DNA of 64,000 nucleotides from Parvularcula sp. IMCC14364 (GCF_030758415.1 NZ_CP132334.1:2988001-3052000); one strand, 5' to 3'; positions 34,535-43,826 are shown, counted from the first letter of the stretch. Program-made: numbers and translations. The notes: a model not told the origin generated them from the sequence alone.

Positions 34535-34654
34535 ATGAAAATGATAAGGTTCAGCTTTATTCAACGTAACCAAAACTTATTGAGATACGGATGCTCTCGC
34601 CCTCCCTTTTCTCCAAACTTCGCATCCTCTGCCCTGCAAAGCCAGCAGCTGTGA
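34535..34654 (+). CDS. Candidate 39-residue small protein
   Basis: This is the only object I can support in the 365-base space between the crotonase gene and dut. AGGAGGAGG lies eight bases before the ATG, one of the strongest ribosome-binding sites in the window. The product is basic and polar (Met-Lys-Met-Ile-Arg-Phe-Ser-Phe-Ile-Gln-Arg-Asn ... Leu-Gln-Ser-Gln-Gln-Leu) with one Cys and no membrane helix. It may be a small protein or a leader peptide. The bases on either side hold nothing I can identify. Confidence 0.4.
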   Translation: MKMIRFSFIQRNQNLLRYGCSRPPFSPNFASSALQSQQL

Positions 34655-34736
34655 CGGGAAAATCATGCTTGCCTAAACTGTGTGATCGGCCGACTATAAG
34701 CCACACAGGTTACTGCAAATTCCTTGCGATATACGG

Positions 34737-35204
34737 ATGAAAATAATGAACGAATCTCCATTGGTCAAAGTCAAGCGCCTGCCGAATGGCGAAGGGCTGG
34801 CCCTGCCTTCTTATGAAACAGAACTTGCCGCTGGCGCGGATGTGCGGGCCGCCTTACCCGATCAGGCGCCGCTGACTCTCAAACCCGGCGAGCGCTTCAT
34901 GGTGCCAACCGGCATCGCCATTGCCCTGCCCCCCGGCTGGGAAGCGCAGATGCGACCTCGCTCCGGCCTCGCCGCAAAACATGGCATTGCTTGCGTCAAC
35001 GCCCCTGGCACGATTGATGCGGATTATCGTGGTGAACTGAAAGTTATCCTGATCAATCATGGAGCGGAGGATTTTGTTATCAATCGGGGTGACCGCATCG
35101 GCCAGATGGTGATCTGCCCGGTCTGGCAGGCGCATTTTGAAGAGGCGGCAGAACTGGATGACACGGCGCGCGGCGCTGGCGGCTTCGGCTCGACCGGCAT
35201 ATAA
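34737..35204 (+). CDS. dut: dUTP diphosphatase
   Basis: Hydrolyses dUTP to dUMP, preventing uracil in DNA and supplying dTMP synthesis. The 155-residue trimeric-type enzyme has its five motifs: Ala-Gly-Ala-Asp-Val-Arg-Ala, Arg-Pro-Arg-Ser-Gly-Leu-Ala, [10 protein letters not shown], Asn-Arg-Gly-Asp-Arg-Ile-Gly-Gln-Met, and the C-terminal [10 protein letters not shown] that closes the site. A second ATG three codons in has a comparable upstream GGA, so the start may move. It is followed after six bases by moeB. Confidence 0.96.
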   Translation: MKIMNESPLVKVKRLPNGEGLALPSYETELAAGADVRAALPDQAPLTLKPGERFMVPTGIAIALPPGWEAQMRPRSGLAAKHGIACVNAPGTIDADYRGELKVILINHGAEDFVINRGDRIGQMVICPVWQAHFEEAAELDDTARGAGGFGSTGI

Positions 35205-35210
35205 ATCGGC

Positions 35211-35966
35211 ATGTCCCTGACGCCGGACCAGATCGAGCGCTATAAACGCCATATCCTGTTGCCGGAAATTGGCGGCCAGGGTCAGCAGAAACTGCTGGCG
35301 GCAAAAGTGCTTGTCATTGGCGCGGGCGGGCTTGGTTGTCCTGTCCTGTCCTGCCTGGCGGCAGCGGGCGTTGGCACCATCGGTATCTGTGATGATGATA
35401 CTGTTGCCTTGTCCAACCTGCAACGCCAGACCCTCTACACGACTGATGATATTGGCCAGCCGAAAGTGTCCGTAGCAATTTCGCGCCTCACCGCACTCAA
35501 TCCAGACATAGACTTTATCGCGCACAGGCAGCGACTGACAGCGCATAATGCTCAATCCCTTGTGCGAGGCTATGACCTCATACTCGAAGGGGTCGATAAT
35601 TTTACCAGCCGGTATGCCTTGAACGACGCCTGCATTGCCGCGCGAAAACCGCTCATCAGCGCCGCTATCGGCAAGTTTGACGGTCAGGTGGCGAGCTTCA
35701 GGGGATATGAAGAGGGCCAACCCTGCTATCAGTGTTTCGTGCCGGAGACACCAGCTGAATTTGCCAATTGCGAGCTGGAAGGTGTGGTCGGCGCTGTACC
35801 GGGGACAGTCGGCAACCTTGCCGCGATGGAGGCCATCAAGGTCATTACCGGTCTTGCCTCAGATCTTGCTGGTCATATCCTCATTTACAACGGGCTATCC
35901 GGCGAAACACGGCGCGTGAAGCTGCCCCGCGACCCAGCCTGCCCGGCACACAGATGTGATCTGTGA
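35211..35966 (+). CDS. moeB: Molybdopterin-synthase adenylyltransferase (MoeB/ThiF family)
   Basis: A 251-residue E1-like enzyme that adenylates the C-terminal glycine of a ubiquitin-like sulfur carrier (MoaD or ThiS). The nucleotide loop is Val-Ile-Gly-Ala-Gly-Gly-Leu-Gly-Cys-Pro (about 35-44). Asn-Leu-Gln-Arg-Gln and Asp-Asn-Phe-Thr-Ser-Arg-Tyr are the family's ATP and carrier contacts. Two zinc-type Cys pairs are present: Cys-Tyr-Gln-Cys and, at the C-terminus, Cys-Pro-Ala-His-Arg-Cys. No rhodanese domain is attached. MoeB and ThiF cannot be told apart from sequence alone here. The gene follows dut closely. Confidence 0.88.
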   Translation: MSLTPDQIERYKRHILLPEIGGQGQQKLLAAKVLVIGAGGLGCPVLSCLAAAGVGTIGICDDDTVALSNLQRQTLYTTDDIGQPKVSVAISRLTALNPDIDFIAHRQRLTAHNAQSLVRGYDLILEGVDNFTSRYALNDACIAARKPLISAAIGKFDGQVASFRGYEEGQPCYQCFVPETPAEFANCELEGVVGAVPGTVGNLAAMEAIKVITGLASDLAGHILIYNGLSGETRRVKLPRDPACPAHRCDL

Positions 35967-35995
35967 GTGGCGCATATTTGTGATAGACAGTCTTC

Positions 35996-36628
35996 ATGAA
36001 ACAAAAAATTATCCGCCCCGCCTTCACACCCGCTCTGCTGGCCACGCTGGCTCTTGTCGTCTCTTCCTGCGCCAGTGTGCTGGCGCCAGATGTGGAGACA
36101 GACGCCAGCGCTCTTCGTGATGGCGAATACGCGCTTGATCCGGCACATGCGACGCTGCTTTTCAAGATCGGTCATCTGGAACTTTCAACCTATGTCGGGC
36201 GCTTCAATGATTTCAGCGCCAGTCTCGACTTTGACGCGGCCAAGCCTGAAAATGCCCGACTGCAAGCCAGTGTTGATGTTCGCTCGCTTGATGTGAACGA
36301 CGCATCATTCGCGGAAAAACTGATCGGCCCGGCCTGGTTTGACACGCAATCTCACCCGGAAGCTCGTTTCGTGTCGACCGGCATCACCCTGACGGGAGAG
36401 ACCACCGGCGTTGCGCGCGGGGACCTTACTCTCAAAGGCATCATACGGCCGGCAACCATGGACGTGACATTTATTGGAGGTGCCCGGAACAATATTACCC
36501 AGCGCTATACAGTTGGCTTTGAAGGGAAAATGGTCATCAACAGGATGGATTTTGGTATAGACCGTTATCAGGGCCTGTTATCAGATGAAGTAACTCTTGA
36601 GTTTTATGGAGAATTTATCCGGCAATAA
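35996..36628 (+). CDS. YceI-family lipoprotein
   Basis: A 210-residue exported protein. The signal peptide ends in Val-Val-Ser-Ser-Cys (lipobox Cys at about 25). The mature domain has the YceI opening Gly-Glu-Tyr-Ala-Leu-Asp-Pro-Ala-His-Ala-Thr-Leu-Leu-Phe-Lys-Ile and later Phe-Asp-Thr-Gln-Ser-His-Pro-Glu-Ala-Arg-Phe and Asp-Leu-Thr-Leu-Lys-Gly-Ile. YceI folds are lipocalin-like and bind isoprenoids such as polyprenyl chains. Ligand here unknown. It converges with the dehydrogenase gene two bases away. Confidence 0.88.
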   Translation: MKQKIIRPAFTPALLATLALVVSSCASVLAPDVETDASALRDGEYALDPAHATLLFKIGHLELSTYVGRFNDFSASLDFDAAKPENARLQASVDVRSLDVNDASFAEKLIGPAWFDTQSHPEARFVSTGITLTGETTGVARGDLTLKGIIRPATMDVTFIGGARNNITQRYTVGFEGKMVINRMDFGIDRYQGLLSDEVTLEFYGEFIRQ

Positions 36629-36630
36629 AT

Positions 36631-37617
36631 CTACAGCATTTCCGGAATAATCCGGTCCGGCGGCTTGTGCCCATCCGCAAACATCTTGATATTGATCAGC
36701 ATACGATCACCCATATCAATCCTGCTTTCAACAGTTGCCGATGCCATGTGCGGCAAGAGTACAGCATTTGGTGCCGCCATCAGCTTTTCATTGACGGCAG
36801 GTTCTCTGGAGAAAACATCAAGCCCGGCACCCCCTAGGCGCTTTTCGACAATCATGTCTGCCAGAGCCTCTTCATCAATAATATTCCCGCGGGAGACATT
36901 CACGATATATGCATCCTTATGCAACAGCTCCAGTCGTCGTCGGGACAGAAGATGATAGGTTGCAGGTGTCTGCGGACAATTCACGCAGACAATATCAACC
37001 CGCGGAAGCATCTGGTCGAGACTTTCCCAATAGGTAGCTTCCAGTTCATTTTCCACATGCGGATTGATCCGGTTACGGTTATGATAGTGTACAGATAACC
37101 CGAAGGCTCGCGCCCGTCGCGCCACGGCCTGCCCCACTCGGCCAAGTCCGATAATGCCAAGTTTTTTGCCACGCACCCGGTGACCAAGCATCCATGTGGG
37201 CGACCAGCCAACAAAGCGCCCCTGGCGCAGCGCTTCGACACCCTCCACCAACCTGCGGGGTACAGCCATGATCAGCGCCATCGCCATGTCTGCCGCATCC
37301 TCGGCCAGCACAGAAGGGGTGTTGGTGACCGTGATCCCCTGTGCAGCGGCAGCCTGCACATCAATGTGATCAACACCGGCCCCGAAATTCGCAATCAGTT
37401 TCAGTTGAGGACCAGCCTGCGCCAGCAACTGAGCGTCGATCCTGTCGCCCAGTGTACAAGCAAGAACGTCACACCCCTGCACCGCCGCCAATAATGCCGA
37501 CTGAGACATGGGGGAGTCATCATTATACGGCATAACATCAAATAGGTCTGATAATCGCGCCTCAACTTCCTCAGGCAACTTGCGCGTCAGGATGACTTTC
37601 AAAGGCTGGCTTGTCAT
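36631..37617 (-). CDS. D-2-hydroxyacid dehydrogenase (glyoxylate/hydroxypyruvate reductase-like)
   Basis: A 328-residue NAD(P)H-dependent reductase. The cofactor loop Gly-Ile-Ile-Gly-Leu-Gly-Arg-Val-Gly-Gln-Ala, the catalytic Arg in Asn-Val-Ser-Arg-Gly-Asn, the Glu in Leu-Asp-Val-Phe-Ser-Arg-Glu-Pro, and the catalytic His in Leu-Leu-Pro-His-Met-Ala-Ser-Ala are all in order. Length and motif spelling fit GyaR-type glyoxylate/hydroxypyruvate reductases, but the substrate is not fixed by sequence. I chose the ATG at 37617; a GTG eight codons upstream would overlap the likely ribosome-binding region. Confidence 0.9.
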   Translation of the reverse strand: MTSQPLKVILTRKLPEEVEARLSDLFDVMPYNDDSPMSQSALLAAVQGCDVLACTLGDRIDAQLLAQAGPQLKLIANFGAGVDHIDVQAAAAQGITVTNTPSVLAEDAADMAMALIMAVPRRLVEGVEALRQGRFVGWSPTWMLGHRVRGKKLGIIGLGRVGQAVARRARAFGLSVHYHNRNRINPHVENELEATYWESLDQMLPRVDIVCVNCPQTPATYHLLSRRRLELLHKDAYIVNVSRGNIIDEEALADMIVEKRLGGAGLDVFSREPAVNEKLMAAPNAVLLPHMASATVESRIDMGDRMLINIKMFADGHKPPDRIIPEML

Positions 37618-37697
37618 TTTTATCCCAATCCTCCCGATCACGGGCAGGTTCTTAACCGGGCATTAAACCCCTTGTGGTGTTTGTAGCGACAGGTTTC

Positions 37698-38228
37698 ATG
37701 TTTCGTAAAGAATTCAACCGTCGCCAGATGCATAAAGTCGCCCTCACCCTCTCCTGCATGGTCCTGATCTTTTCCACGCTCTCTGTCGCCAACGCGCAGG
37801 AGCCGCGTATCGGTCATTCAGGCTTGCCAGTGCCACGTTTCGTCAACCTTAAAAATGATGAGACCTGGGGCCGCCTGCGCCCATCCTTCGATGGTGAAAT
37901 CCGATACACATTTCAGCGCAAGCACCTGCCCGTCAAAGTCATTGCCGAAACACGCGATGATGTCTGGCGCCAGATTGAAGACCCGGAAGGCGCCACTGCA
38001 TGGGTGCACCGCTCACAACTGATCAGCGCAGATATGGTCATGATCCGGCATGAAGGCGGGATTCCGCTTCTGCGCAAGCCCGCCGCACAGGCTGATGCCC
38101 GCGCGCAGCTTGCCCACGGCCTCATCGTCAAGGCAGAGGGATGTGACAGAGGCTGGTGTCAGGTGCGCACAGGGGGGTATCGCGGCTGGGTGCCACAGGC
38201 CACACTCTGGGGCCTTTCAAAGGACTGA
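37698..38228 (+). CDS. Exported SH3-like domain protein
   Basis: A 176-residue periplasmic protein. After a signal peptide with cleavage near Asn-Ala-Gln-Glu, two SH3-type barrels follow: one with Arg-Phe-Val-Asn-Leu-Lys ... Trp-Arg-Gln-Ile-Glu-Asp-Pro-Glu-Gly-Ala-Thr-Ala-Trp-Val-His-Arg-Ser, the other with Ile-Pro-Leu-Leu-Arg-Lys-Pro ... Trp-Cys-Gln-Val-Arg-Thr-Gly-Gly-Tyr-Arg-Gly-Trp-Val-Pro. Such double bacterial SH3 proteins are thought to bind cell-wall peptides. Of several possible starts (GTG at 37674, ATG at 37698 or 37728) I prefer the middle one, which has CAGG upstream. Confidence 0.8.
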   Translation: MFRKEFNRRQMHKVALTLSCMVLIFSTLSVANAQEPRIGHSGLPVPRFVNLKNDETWGRLRPSFDGEIRYTFQRKHLPVKVIAETRDDVWRQIEDPEGATAWVHRSQLISADMVMIRHEGGIPLLRKPAAQADARAQLAHGLIVKAEGCDRGWCQVRTGGYRGWVPQATLWGLSKD

Positions 38229-38334
38229 TCCCTGCCCTTTCTCAGCCTGATGGATTGATTGACGCTGATGTCAGCGACCGGTATGAGTTTGTTTCAGATT
38301 GTTTCAAGCCCTCACTTTCCCCGGAAGACAACGG

Positions 38335-38862
38335 ATGACCACCAAAAACAGCTTCACCAAGGACGAACTCATTGACTGCGGCATGAATGGCCTGCGCGGC
38401 CCAGGCACAGCACAACTGCCTGTCCCACCAATGCTGATGTTTGACCGCATCACGTCAATCACCTCTGATGGGGGTGAGTACGGCAAGGGCCACATCACAG
38501 CCGAACTGGATATCCGCGAAGACCTCTGGTTCTTTGACTGCCATTTCCCTGGAGACCCGGTCATGCCGGGATGTCTTGGTCTTGACGCCCTGTGGCAGCT
38601 GGTTGGCTTCTTCCTCACCTGGTCCGGCGAACCCGGTTCCGGTCGCGCCCTGGGGGCAAAAGAGATCAAGTTCACCGGGCAGGTTCTGCCACATGCGAAA
38701 TTGGTGAGATACGAAATCAACATGCGCCGGATGATGCGCGGCAAACTGGTGCTGGGCATTGCCGACGGTAAGATGTTCGTGGACGACAGGCATATTTACA
38801 CAGCCAAGGATCTGCGCGTTGGTTTGTTCTCACAGGAAGCACTCCAGGCGGGTGCTCTCTAA
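38335..38862 (+). CDS. fabA: 3-hydroxydecanoyl-ACP dehydratase/isomerase
   Basis: A 175-residue hot-dog-fold enzyme that dehydrates beta-hydroxydecanoyl-ACP and isomerises the double bond, the branch point to unsaturated fatty acids. Catalytic residues are in place: His70 in [12 protein letters not shown] and Asp84 in Leu-Gly-Leu-Asp-Ala-Leu. GGAAG lies eight bases before the ATG. It forms an operon with fabB 70 bases downstream, the standard FabA/FabB pathway; fabI is not next in line here. Confidence 0.97.
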   Translation: MTTKNSFTKDELIDCGMNGLRGPGTAQLPVPPMLMFDRITSITSDGGEYGKGHITAELDIREDLWFFDCHFPGDPVMPGCLGLDALWQLVGFFLTWSGEPGSGRALGAKEIKFTGQVLPHAKLVRYEINMRRMMRGKLVLGIADGKMFVDDRHIYTAKDLRVGLFSQEALQAGAL

Positions 38863-38932
38863 AAACCGGATGTGACAGCCCTTTGCCGGATGCTGAACAT
38901 CACCGAGACTGATTGGAAAACGGGAGAACTTT

Positions 38933-40150
38933 ATGCGGCGCGTCGTTATTTCTGGCCTGGGCATTGTATCATCAATCGGCAACAATGCTGCTGATGTTAC
39001 GCAAGCATTGCGTAATGGTACTTCAGGCATCACGAGATCGGAAGAATATGCAGACCTTGGCTTCCGCTGTCAGGTATATGGCAAACCGCCTGAGGTAGAC
39101 CTTGCGGACCACGTGGACAAACGCGCTTTGCGGTTCATGGGCGAAGGCGCTGCCTGGAATTACATTGCCATGCAGCAGGCAATTGAAGACGCACAACTGG
39201 AAGAAGCCGAGATCAGCCATCCGATGACCGGCCTTGTGATGGGATCTGGCGGCCCCTCTACAAAAGCGATTGTCGAAGCTGCGGCAACCACGCAGGAAAA
39301 AGGGCCCAAAAGGATCGGACCTTTCGCGGTCCCGAAGGCGATGAGTTCCACGAATTCGGCCACGCTTGCAGTGCCCTTCAAGATTCTGGGCCTGAATTAT
39401 TCAATTTCCTCAGCCTGCGCGACATCTGTGCATTGTATCGGCCACGCCTATGAACAGGTTGCCATGGGCAAGCAGGATGTAATCTTCGCCGGTGGTGGTG
39501 AGGAACTGGACTGGACGCTTTCCAACCTGTTTGATGCTATGGGAGCCATGTCCACAAAATATAATGACACGCCCGGCACCGCATCACGCGCCTACGATTC
39601 TGGGCGCGACGGATTTGTCATCGCAGGCGGTGCCGCTGTCGTGGTAGTTGAATCACTTGAGCGGGCGATAGCACGCGGGGCGAAAATCTATGGCGAGATT
39701 GTCGGCTATGGCGCCAATTCAGACGGGCATGATATGGTGGCACCGTCCGGGGAAGGTGCCGTACGCTGCATGAATCTGGCACTTTCGACTGTTGATCAGC
39801 CCATTGATTATATAAACACGCATGGCACATCAACGCCTGTTGGCGACAAGCAGGAGACTGGCGCTATCCGTGAAGTATTTGGTGATAATATCCCGCATTT
39901 TTCTTCCACAAAGTCACTCACCGGACACTCGCTTGGCGCTGTTGGCGCACAGGAGACCGTCTTTTCCCTTCTGATGATGCAGGAAGATTTCATCACCGCA
40001 TCCGCACATATTGCTGAGATTGATCCTGAATTTTCCGATCTGCCAATCGTGCGTGAGCGTATCGATAATGCAGGCCTGAACTGTTTTATCACCAACTCTT
40101 TTGGTTTCGGTGGTACAAATGCCTGCCTGGCAATCAACCGGTATAGCTGA
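38933..40150 (+). CDS. fabB: Beta-ketoacyl-ACP synthase I
   Basis: A 405-residue condensing enzyme that extends acyl chains, including the unsaturated product of FabA, using malonyl-ACP. The thiolase-fold active site is Cys162 in Ser-Ser-Ala-Cys-Ala-Thr-Ser, with His297 in Asn-Thr-His-Gly-Thr-Ser-Thr-Pro and His332 in Thr-Gly-His-Ser-Leu-Gly-Ala. The C-terminus has Asn-Ser-Phe-Gly-Phe-Gly-Gly-Thr-Asn. GGAG is six to seven bases before the ATG. Its position right after fabA supports FabB over FabF. Confidence 0.96.
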   Translation: MRRVVISGLGIVSSIGNNAADVTQALRNGTSGITRSEEYADLGFRCQVYGKPPEVDLADHVDKRALRFMGEGAAWNYIAMQQAIEDAQLEEAEISHPMTGLVMGSGGPSTKAIVEAAATTQEKGPKRIGPFAVPKAMSSTNSATLAVPFKILGLNYSISSACATSVHCIGHAYEQVAMGKQDVIFAGGGEELDWTLSNLFDAMGAMSTKYNDTPGTASRAYDSGRDGFVIAGGAAVVVVESLERAIARGAKIYGEIVGYGANSDGHDMVAPSGEGAVRCMNLALSTVDQPIDYINTHGTSTPVGDKQETGAIREVFGDNIPHFSSTKSLTGHSLGAVGAQETVFSLLMMQEDFITASAHIAEIDPEFSDLPIVRERIDNAGLNCFITNSFGFGGTNACLAINRYS

Positions 40151-40177
40151 TCAAAAAGCACTTGCCGTATCGCGAGA

Positions 40178-40762
40178 TTACGCGGCCTGTCCTTCACTGG
40201 GCAAAACCCGGGCTGGGAGGTTCAGGATCGGATAGAGCTTCGGCCTGATCTTGATGGCCCAGCGCACAGCCAGCGGCAGGAGCGCCAGCACTGCCACAAT
40301 CTTCAGTATTCCGATCGCAGAGAACCAGCCATCAGTCATGGGGATGAAAAGGATCCCGAGCATAACAGCCAGCGCAAGACCCAACCCTTCCATCATGCGC
40401 AAAATATAATACCAGCGCGCACCACCGGAGCGTACCAGCAAGTTTGGATTTTCCGCCCGCAGGGCCGCAACGAGCGGCTCAACAAAATCACGATAGGCAA
40501 GTGAGCGCTCTTCGAGGCCGCCTTTGGCGCGGTAATGCATGTTGTCAAACTGAATGCACTCACCCTTGCTGTTCTTGATCGTCGTCATGTAGCGATTTGG
40601 TTTTTCGGTTGTGGGCAGGTGGCAAAGCCGGAATTCGACAACATCATCCAACCGGATTTCAATCTTTTTCTGTGGGCGTATCTCAATGACCGCCTCTTCT
40701 TCCAGACGGTAAACCCGCTCCACGCGGTCCAGAAAGCTGTGCCGACGACGATATTCGCTCAT
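40178..40762 (-). CDS. Uncharacterised protein with C-terminal membrane pair
   Basis: A 194-residue protein whose first 125 residues form a soluble, charged domain (Val-Tyr-Arg-Leu-Glu-Glu-Glu-Ala-Val-Ile-Glu-Ile-Arg, Val-Val-Glu-Phe-Arg-Leu-Cys-His-Leu-Pro) resembling a PH-like beta domain, followed by two transmembrane helices (about 125-145 and 150-167) and a basic tail. GGGAGG six bases before the ATG is a very good ribosome-binding site. It is convergent with fabB and divergent from the ABA4-like gene. Function unknown. Confidence 0.65.
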   Translation of the reverse strand: MSEYRRRHSFLDRVERVYRLEEEAVIEIRPQKKIEIRLDDVVEFRLCHLPTTEKPNRYMTTIKNSKGECIQFDNMHYRAKGGLEERSLAYRDFVEPLVAALRAENPNLLVRSGGARWYYILRMMEGLGLALAVMLGILFIPMTDGWFSAIGILKIVAVLALLPLAVRWAIKIRPKLYPILNLPARVLPSEGQAA

Positions 40763-40875
40763 GATAATCCTCCCAACGCCCAGACTATTTTACCATTCCC
40801 GTATCCTTATTGTCACGGGGATTGGCCAGAAAAGACTGTTTGCCCTAACCTGTCAGAAAATAGAGGAGGCCTGTC

Positions 40876-41337
40876 ATGACAATGGAATGGGACACCGCAA
40901 CACTGGAACAGATATTCAGCCTCATGGGGCTGATCACACTGATTGGCTGGGCAGTTCTTGTCCTGCTCCCCCGTCGCTGGTGGGCCGCCAAAGTTATACC
41001 AGCGCTGATCGTACCGTCCCTTGTCGCCATTGCCTATGTTGTTCTCATTGCCACCAGCCTCGGCGGCTCAGGTGGCGGAGATTTCAATTCCCTTGCGGGG
41101 GTGCGACAACTTTTCACCAGTGACGCTGCCCTTCTGGCCGGCTGGCTGCATTATCTCGCTTTCGACCTGGTCGTCGGCACCATCATCGCACGTCAGGCCG
41201 ACGATATTGGCATGAACAGAATCCTGCAGGTACCATTCCTGCTCCTGACACTGATGTTCGGCCCAGCCGGTTACCTCGCCTTCCAACTCGTCAGAGGCGG
41301 CACAAAAGCCCTCGGGAAGAGCAGCCAGAAGGTGTAA
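40876..41337 (+). CDS. ABA4-like (DUF4281) membrane protein
   Basis: A 153-residue inner-membrane protein with four helices. The family pattern Leu-Ala-Gly-Trp-Leu-His-Tyr-Leu-Ala-Phe-Asp-Leu-Val-Val-Gly and Gln-Val-Pro-Phe-Leu-Leu-Leu-Thr-Leu-Met-Phe-Gly-Pro-Ala-Gly-Tyr-Leu is clear. Plant ABA4 is needed for neoxanthin synthesis; bacterial members have no established role. AGGAGG lies seven bases before the ATG. It is the last native gene before the left end of the genomic island. Confidence 0.85.
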   Translation: MTMEWDTATLEQIFSLMGLITLIGWAVLVLLPRRWWAAKVIPALIVPSLVAIAYVVLIATSLGGSGGGDFNSLAGVRQLFTSDAALLAGWLHYLAFDLVVGTIIARQADDIGMNRILQVPFLLLTLMFGPAGYLAFQLVRGGTKALGKSSQKV

Positions 41338-41370
41338 CGACCCGGAGCTGTATTGTGTCGAAGAGATATA

Positions 41371-41383
41371 TGGTGCCAGGAGA
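41371..41383. repeat. Left attachment-site repeat of island
   Basis: TGGTGCCAGGAGA copies the 3' end of tRNA-Leu (TGGTGCCCAGGAGA at 57272-57285) except for one missing C. It lies 33 bases after the stop of the last native gene. The one-base gap makes it imperfect, so the exact crossover point is not fixed. Confidence 0.5.
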
Positions 41384-41445
41384 GGCATCACAATTGCTTT
41401 TTAATGTGTTGTTATTACAAAGAATTCTAGTTTCGATTCTTTTCG

Positions 41446-41469
41446 ATACCAACAAATATACCAACAAAT
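41446..41469. repeat. Tandem 12-bp repeat at left end of island
   Basis: ATACCAACAAAT occurs twice without a gap, 75 bases inside the left end. The same motif recurs near the right end beside the integrase gene. This is the expected pattern for arm-type binding sites of a tyrosine recombinase. Confidence 0.6.
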
Positions 41470-41496
41470 TTGCATCATTGTCGGAGCCTAGCATTA

Positions 41497-43809
41497 TTAC
41501 TCCCGATACAAATGCGACTGCACGTTAGCAAATGCGGCCTTGATTTTCTTCATATCCCCGAGTTTTTGCCGTGCATCTCCGAGGGTCCCATATCGCGCAG
41601 ATAGATAATTCTTGATGCTTCCGTATTCCAACTCCTTAACGCCATTGCGCTCGTAGCTACTCAAAACATCTTTCAGGAAATCATGCATCTCTTCTTCGTA
41701 TCCAGATAATCCGGAACTACGCGCGTAGTCGGCGCGCTGTTGTCTGGTCTTGGGATCAAGTGAAAATCGGATATAGGCCAGTACATCAAACATGTCGCTA
41801 TCCGGCGCATCAACGAGTAAGCGCATATCCGCCAACCGGTCTCGATCATAGCCGCGTTCCGCAAGCACCTCCAGCAACCGGGCCCGCAACTCAGGGTCAC
41901 TCCATTTCTGCCGCAACTCATCTTCCCCATTTATCAGGGCACTGAGGTCGCCAAAAAGACGGTCCAGAAACTCGCGCGCTGATAAGGGTTTACCGTCAAA
42001 CCAGTAACTTGTTGAGGCAATATACCTGATCTGCCGCGCTTTACCGTCTGCCAGCTTTATTTCAACCTTTTCCGCGGGGGGCTCCGGCGTGCCACCGGGA
42101 GGATCATCGGGTGGAGGATCTGGCGGCACCCCGGGACCGGGCGATGGTCCTGGTGGTACCGGGTCTTCCGGCTCGCCGTCCCACTCAGGGTCTTGAAAAT
42201 TCTCATGCGCCTTGACGAAATCCCAGATCGTGAAAAAGTCCTTGCCATCATATGTCCGGGTACCACGCCCAATAATCTGCTTGAACTCGATCATAGACGT
42301 GATGGGGCGCATCAAAACGATATGCCGCACATTGCGTGCATCCACTCCTGTAGAAAGTTTGCGTGATGTTGTCAGGATCGTTGGAATCGACTTGTCATTG
42401 TCCTGAAAGTCCCGCAGGTGCTGCTCCCCTACCGCCCCGTCATCTGCCGTCACCCGATGACAGTAATTAGGGTTGCTGCTGTCCTTCACCTGATTGATCA
42501 AATCACGGACAAGCGCCGCATGTTCCTGAGTGGCGCAAAACACCAGTGTTTTTTGGCGTTGGTCCACCTGGGACATGAACTCAAGCACACGGCTCTTCTC
42601 ACGCTCTTCCATAATAATCCGGGTATTGAAGTCGCTTTCGCTGAAACCCTGGCCAAGTTCAACCTCGCCCCCCACAACGTCATCCGTCCCGTCATAAACG
42701 TATTCATCAATGGTGCTGGCCATCTGGCGCACTTTGAAGGGCGTCAGGAAGCCGTCTTCAATCCCGTCGCGTAATGCATAGGTGTACACAGGCTCGCCGA
42801 AATAATCATAAGTATCAGCATTATGCTTGCGTTTCGGTGTCGCAGTAAGGCCAAGCTGTACAGCCGGCTCGAAATATTCCATCAGCCTACGCCACTCGCT
42901 CTGGTCATTCGCGCCACCACGGTGGCATTCATCGATCACGATGAAGTCGAAGAAATCAGGCGAATACTGCGTGTACACCGGTTCGTCTTCGCCCGTCATG
43001 AAGGTCTGGAAGATCGTGAAGAACAAGCTTGCATTCTTCGGCGGCTTGCCTCGGTTCTTGCGGATCGTCTCGGGGTCGATCCGCGTGACGGCATCGTTCG
43101 GGAAGGCGGAAAAAGCGTTGTAGGCCTGATCGGCGAGGATGTTGCGGTCGGCGAGGAACAGGATGCGCGGGCGGCGTGTAGGTTCGCCTGAGAGGTTCCA
43201 TTTCGCCTGGAACAGCTTCCACGCGATCTGGAAGGCGATGGAGGTCTTGCCCGTTCCTGTGGCGAGAGTCAGCAGGATGCGGCGGTCGCCCTTGGCCAAG
43301 GCCTCAAGTGCAGCGTTGACCGCGTTGTGCTGGTAGTAGCGCAGCTCCCACTTGCCGCCATCCGTTTCGAAATCCACAGCGCCGAAGCGTTCGCGCCAGT
43401 CGTTGTGATCGGCAAAGGTGCGATCCCATAGCTCATCGGGCGTCGGAAAGGGCAAGTCCATGTCGCCCTCGGCCCCATTGGCCATGTCAATCTGATACCA
43501 GTTCAGGCCGTTCGAGGCGTAGGCATACCGCGAGCCAAGACGGGTCGCGTAGTCCTTGGCCTGACCGACGCCGTTGCGGTGGCTGACGCCTGCGCGCTTG
43601 GCCTCTAGAACAGCGAGCTTCTGACCTTTGTGGATCAGCACGTAGTCGGCAGACAGGCCCTTGCCGCGCGTGCCGCCTGACTGGATGCGCCCAGGGCAGA
43701 TGACCTCACGACGCACCTTCGAGCCATTCGCGCCCCAGCCCGCCGCCGCAAGGACGGGATCTATGCGCTCGGCGCGGGTATCGGCTTCGGTTTCGTCGTG
43801 AATGCTCAT
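41497..43809 (-). CDS. hsdR: Type I restriction enzyme, R (motor/nuclease) subunit
   Basis: A 770-residue subunit that translocates and cleaves unmodified DNA. The nuclease motif is Ala-Asp-Tyr-Val-Leu-Ile ... Leu-Glu-Ala-Lys (Asp, Glu and Lys near residues 54-72). The SF2 motor has Walker A Thr-Gly-Thr-Gly-Lys-Thr (about 181-186), Asp-Glu-Cys-His (about 294), Leu-Gly-Leu-Thr-Ala-Thr-Pro, and motif VI Gln-Ile-Ile-Gly-Arg-Gly-Thr-Arg. A proline/glycine-rich linker of about 40 residues precedes the C-terminal helical domain. It is shorter than the about 1000-residue classic EcoKI HsdR and matches the common short form. No strong ribosome-binding site was seen. Confidence 0.92.
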   Translation of the reverse strand: MSIHDETEADTRAERIDPVLAAAGWGANGSKVRREVICPGRIQSGGTRGKGLSADYVLIHKGQKLAVLEAKRAGVSHRNGVGQAKDYATRLGSRYAYASNGLNWYQIDMANGAEGDMDLPFPTPDELWDRTFADHNDWRERFGAVDFETDGGKWELRYYQHNAVNAALEALAKGDRRILLTLATGTGKTSIAFQIAWKLFQAKWNLSGEPTRRPRILFLADRNILADQAYNAFSAFPNDAVTRIDPETIRKNRGKPPKNASLFFTIFQTFMTGEDEPVYTQYSPDFFDFIVIDECHRGGANDQSEWRRLMEYFEPAVQLGLTATPKRKHNADTYDYFGEPVYTYALRDGIEDGFLTPFKVRQMASTIDEYVYDGTDDVVGGEVELGQGFSESDFNTRIIMEEREKSRVLEFMSQVDQRQKTLVFCATQEHAALVRDLINQVKDSSNPNYCHRVTADDGAVGEQHLRDFQDNDKSIPTILTTSRKLSTGVDARNVRHIVLMRPITSMIEFKQIIGRGTRTYDGKDFFTIWDFVKAHENFQDPEWDGEPEDPVPPGPSPGPGVPPDPPPDDPPGGTPEPPAEKVEIKLADGKARQIRYIASTSYWFDGKPLSAREFLDRLFGDLSALINGEDELRQKWSDPELRARLLEVLAERGYDRDRLADMRLLVDAPDSDMFDVLAYIRFSLDPKTRQQRADYARSSGLSGYEEEMHDFLKDVLSSYERNGVKELEYGSIKNYLSARYGTLGDARQKLGDMKKIKAAFANVQSHLYRE

Positions 43810-43826
43810 CTTCTCTGCTCGCTCAA

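Noticed and set aside
34854-35720. Minus-strand frame of 288 codons
   Set aside because: Antisense to dut and moeB, both of which have complete motifs.
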